Source of the DNA: Desulfobia sp.
GTDB lineage: Bacteria > Desulfobacterota > Desulfobulbia > Desulfobulbales > SURF-16
Length of the DNA: 5,396 bases
Assembly (NCBI GenBank): GCA_030608985.1
Contig: JAUWDC010000115.1
Span: 1 to 5,396, forward strand
Reading direction: 5' to 3'
The notes below the pieces were generated by a model, which saw nothing but the letters and a program-made list of their open reading frames with translations, was not told where the DNA came from and did not search any database. A program made the translations under genes and the position numbers. The stretch's first letter is position 1. Each line of letters starts with the position of its first letter. Of the stretch, positions 5,323 to 5,396 are shown one piece after another.

Positions 5323-5396
5323 AGAGGATTATGCTTGTGGAGAAAGGGGTCTGTCGGCAACATCTTTGCGCTACTGTGGTTAGAACAAATTATTTC
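5319..5396 (-). CDS. Possible C-terminal end of an upstream gene, truncated by the window, overlapping the DUF362 start (ATGA)
   Basis: On the minus strand one frame is open from the window edge and reads 25 codons ending ...DPFLHKHNPL, with TGA at 5321-5319. That stop overlaps the DUF362 ATG (5322-5320) as ATGA, a common arrangement in translationally coupled operons. It would explain why DUF362 has no good ribosome-binding site of its own. Another frame is also open for much of this short stretch and no family motif can be seen, so this is only a candidate. If it is false, the 74 bases are the leader of the DUF362 gene. Confidence 0.35.
   Translation of the reverse strand, partial: EIICSNHSSAKMLPTDPFLHKHNPL

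Overview
The window looks like ordinary chromosomal DNA from an anaerobic, Gram-negative, delta-type proteobacterium, most likely a Desulfobulbales-like sulfate reducer or sulfur disproportionator (Desulfobacterota). This is inferred from the gene mix and protein style: a methylenetetrahydrofolate-reductase zinc domain, an outer-membrane-type M48 lipoprotein protease with TPRs, a PilZ protein and a DUF362 protein. No rRNA or other marker gene settles it. No phage, transposase, CRISPR array, tRNA or rRNA is visible.

Left part, plus strand. Positions 2-184 are the last 60 codons of a protein with the MTHFR C-terminal (MetV-type) zinc-binding domain. A strong intrinsic terminator follows at 219-256. 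A single-gene unit comes next (361-1905): a 514-residue lipoprotein with an M48 zinc-protease domain, TPRs and a C-terminal beta domain, a BepA-like envelope quality-control protease. A short hairpin sits in the 31-bp gap where it meets the next genes tail to tail.

Middle part, minus strand. Three genes read right to left form a tight operon: a FabL-type enoyl-ACP reductase (4021-3269), a Maf nucleotide pyrophosphatase (3269-2652) that overlaps it by one base, and a YcgR-like PilZ protein (2620-1937) 31 bp further on. The shared themes are fatty-acid elongation, nucleotide-pool or division housekeeping, and cyclic-di-GMP sensing. No single pathway is evident, so the grouping may simply be a shared transcript.

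Right part, minus strand. A DUF362 protein (5322-4375) is preceded by an open frame that runs in from the window edge and ends in an ATGA overlap with its start. Between DUF362 and the fabL-type gene lie 353 bp without a recognisable gene. They hold a 16-codon ORF with an excellent ribosome-binding site, and a 135-bp element bounded by perfect 16-bp inverted repeats with a second GC-rich inverted repeat inside. A diverged 21-bp direct repeat has one copy inside the element and one at its edge. On the minus strand the element is followed by a T-run just upstream of the fabL-type ribosome-binding site, so it could be a repeat family member, a leader/attenuator, or both. This gap is the least explained part of the window.
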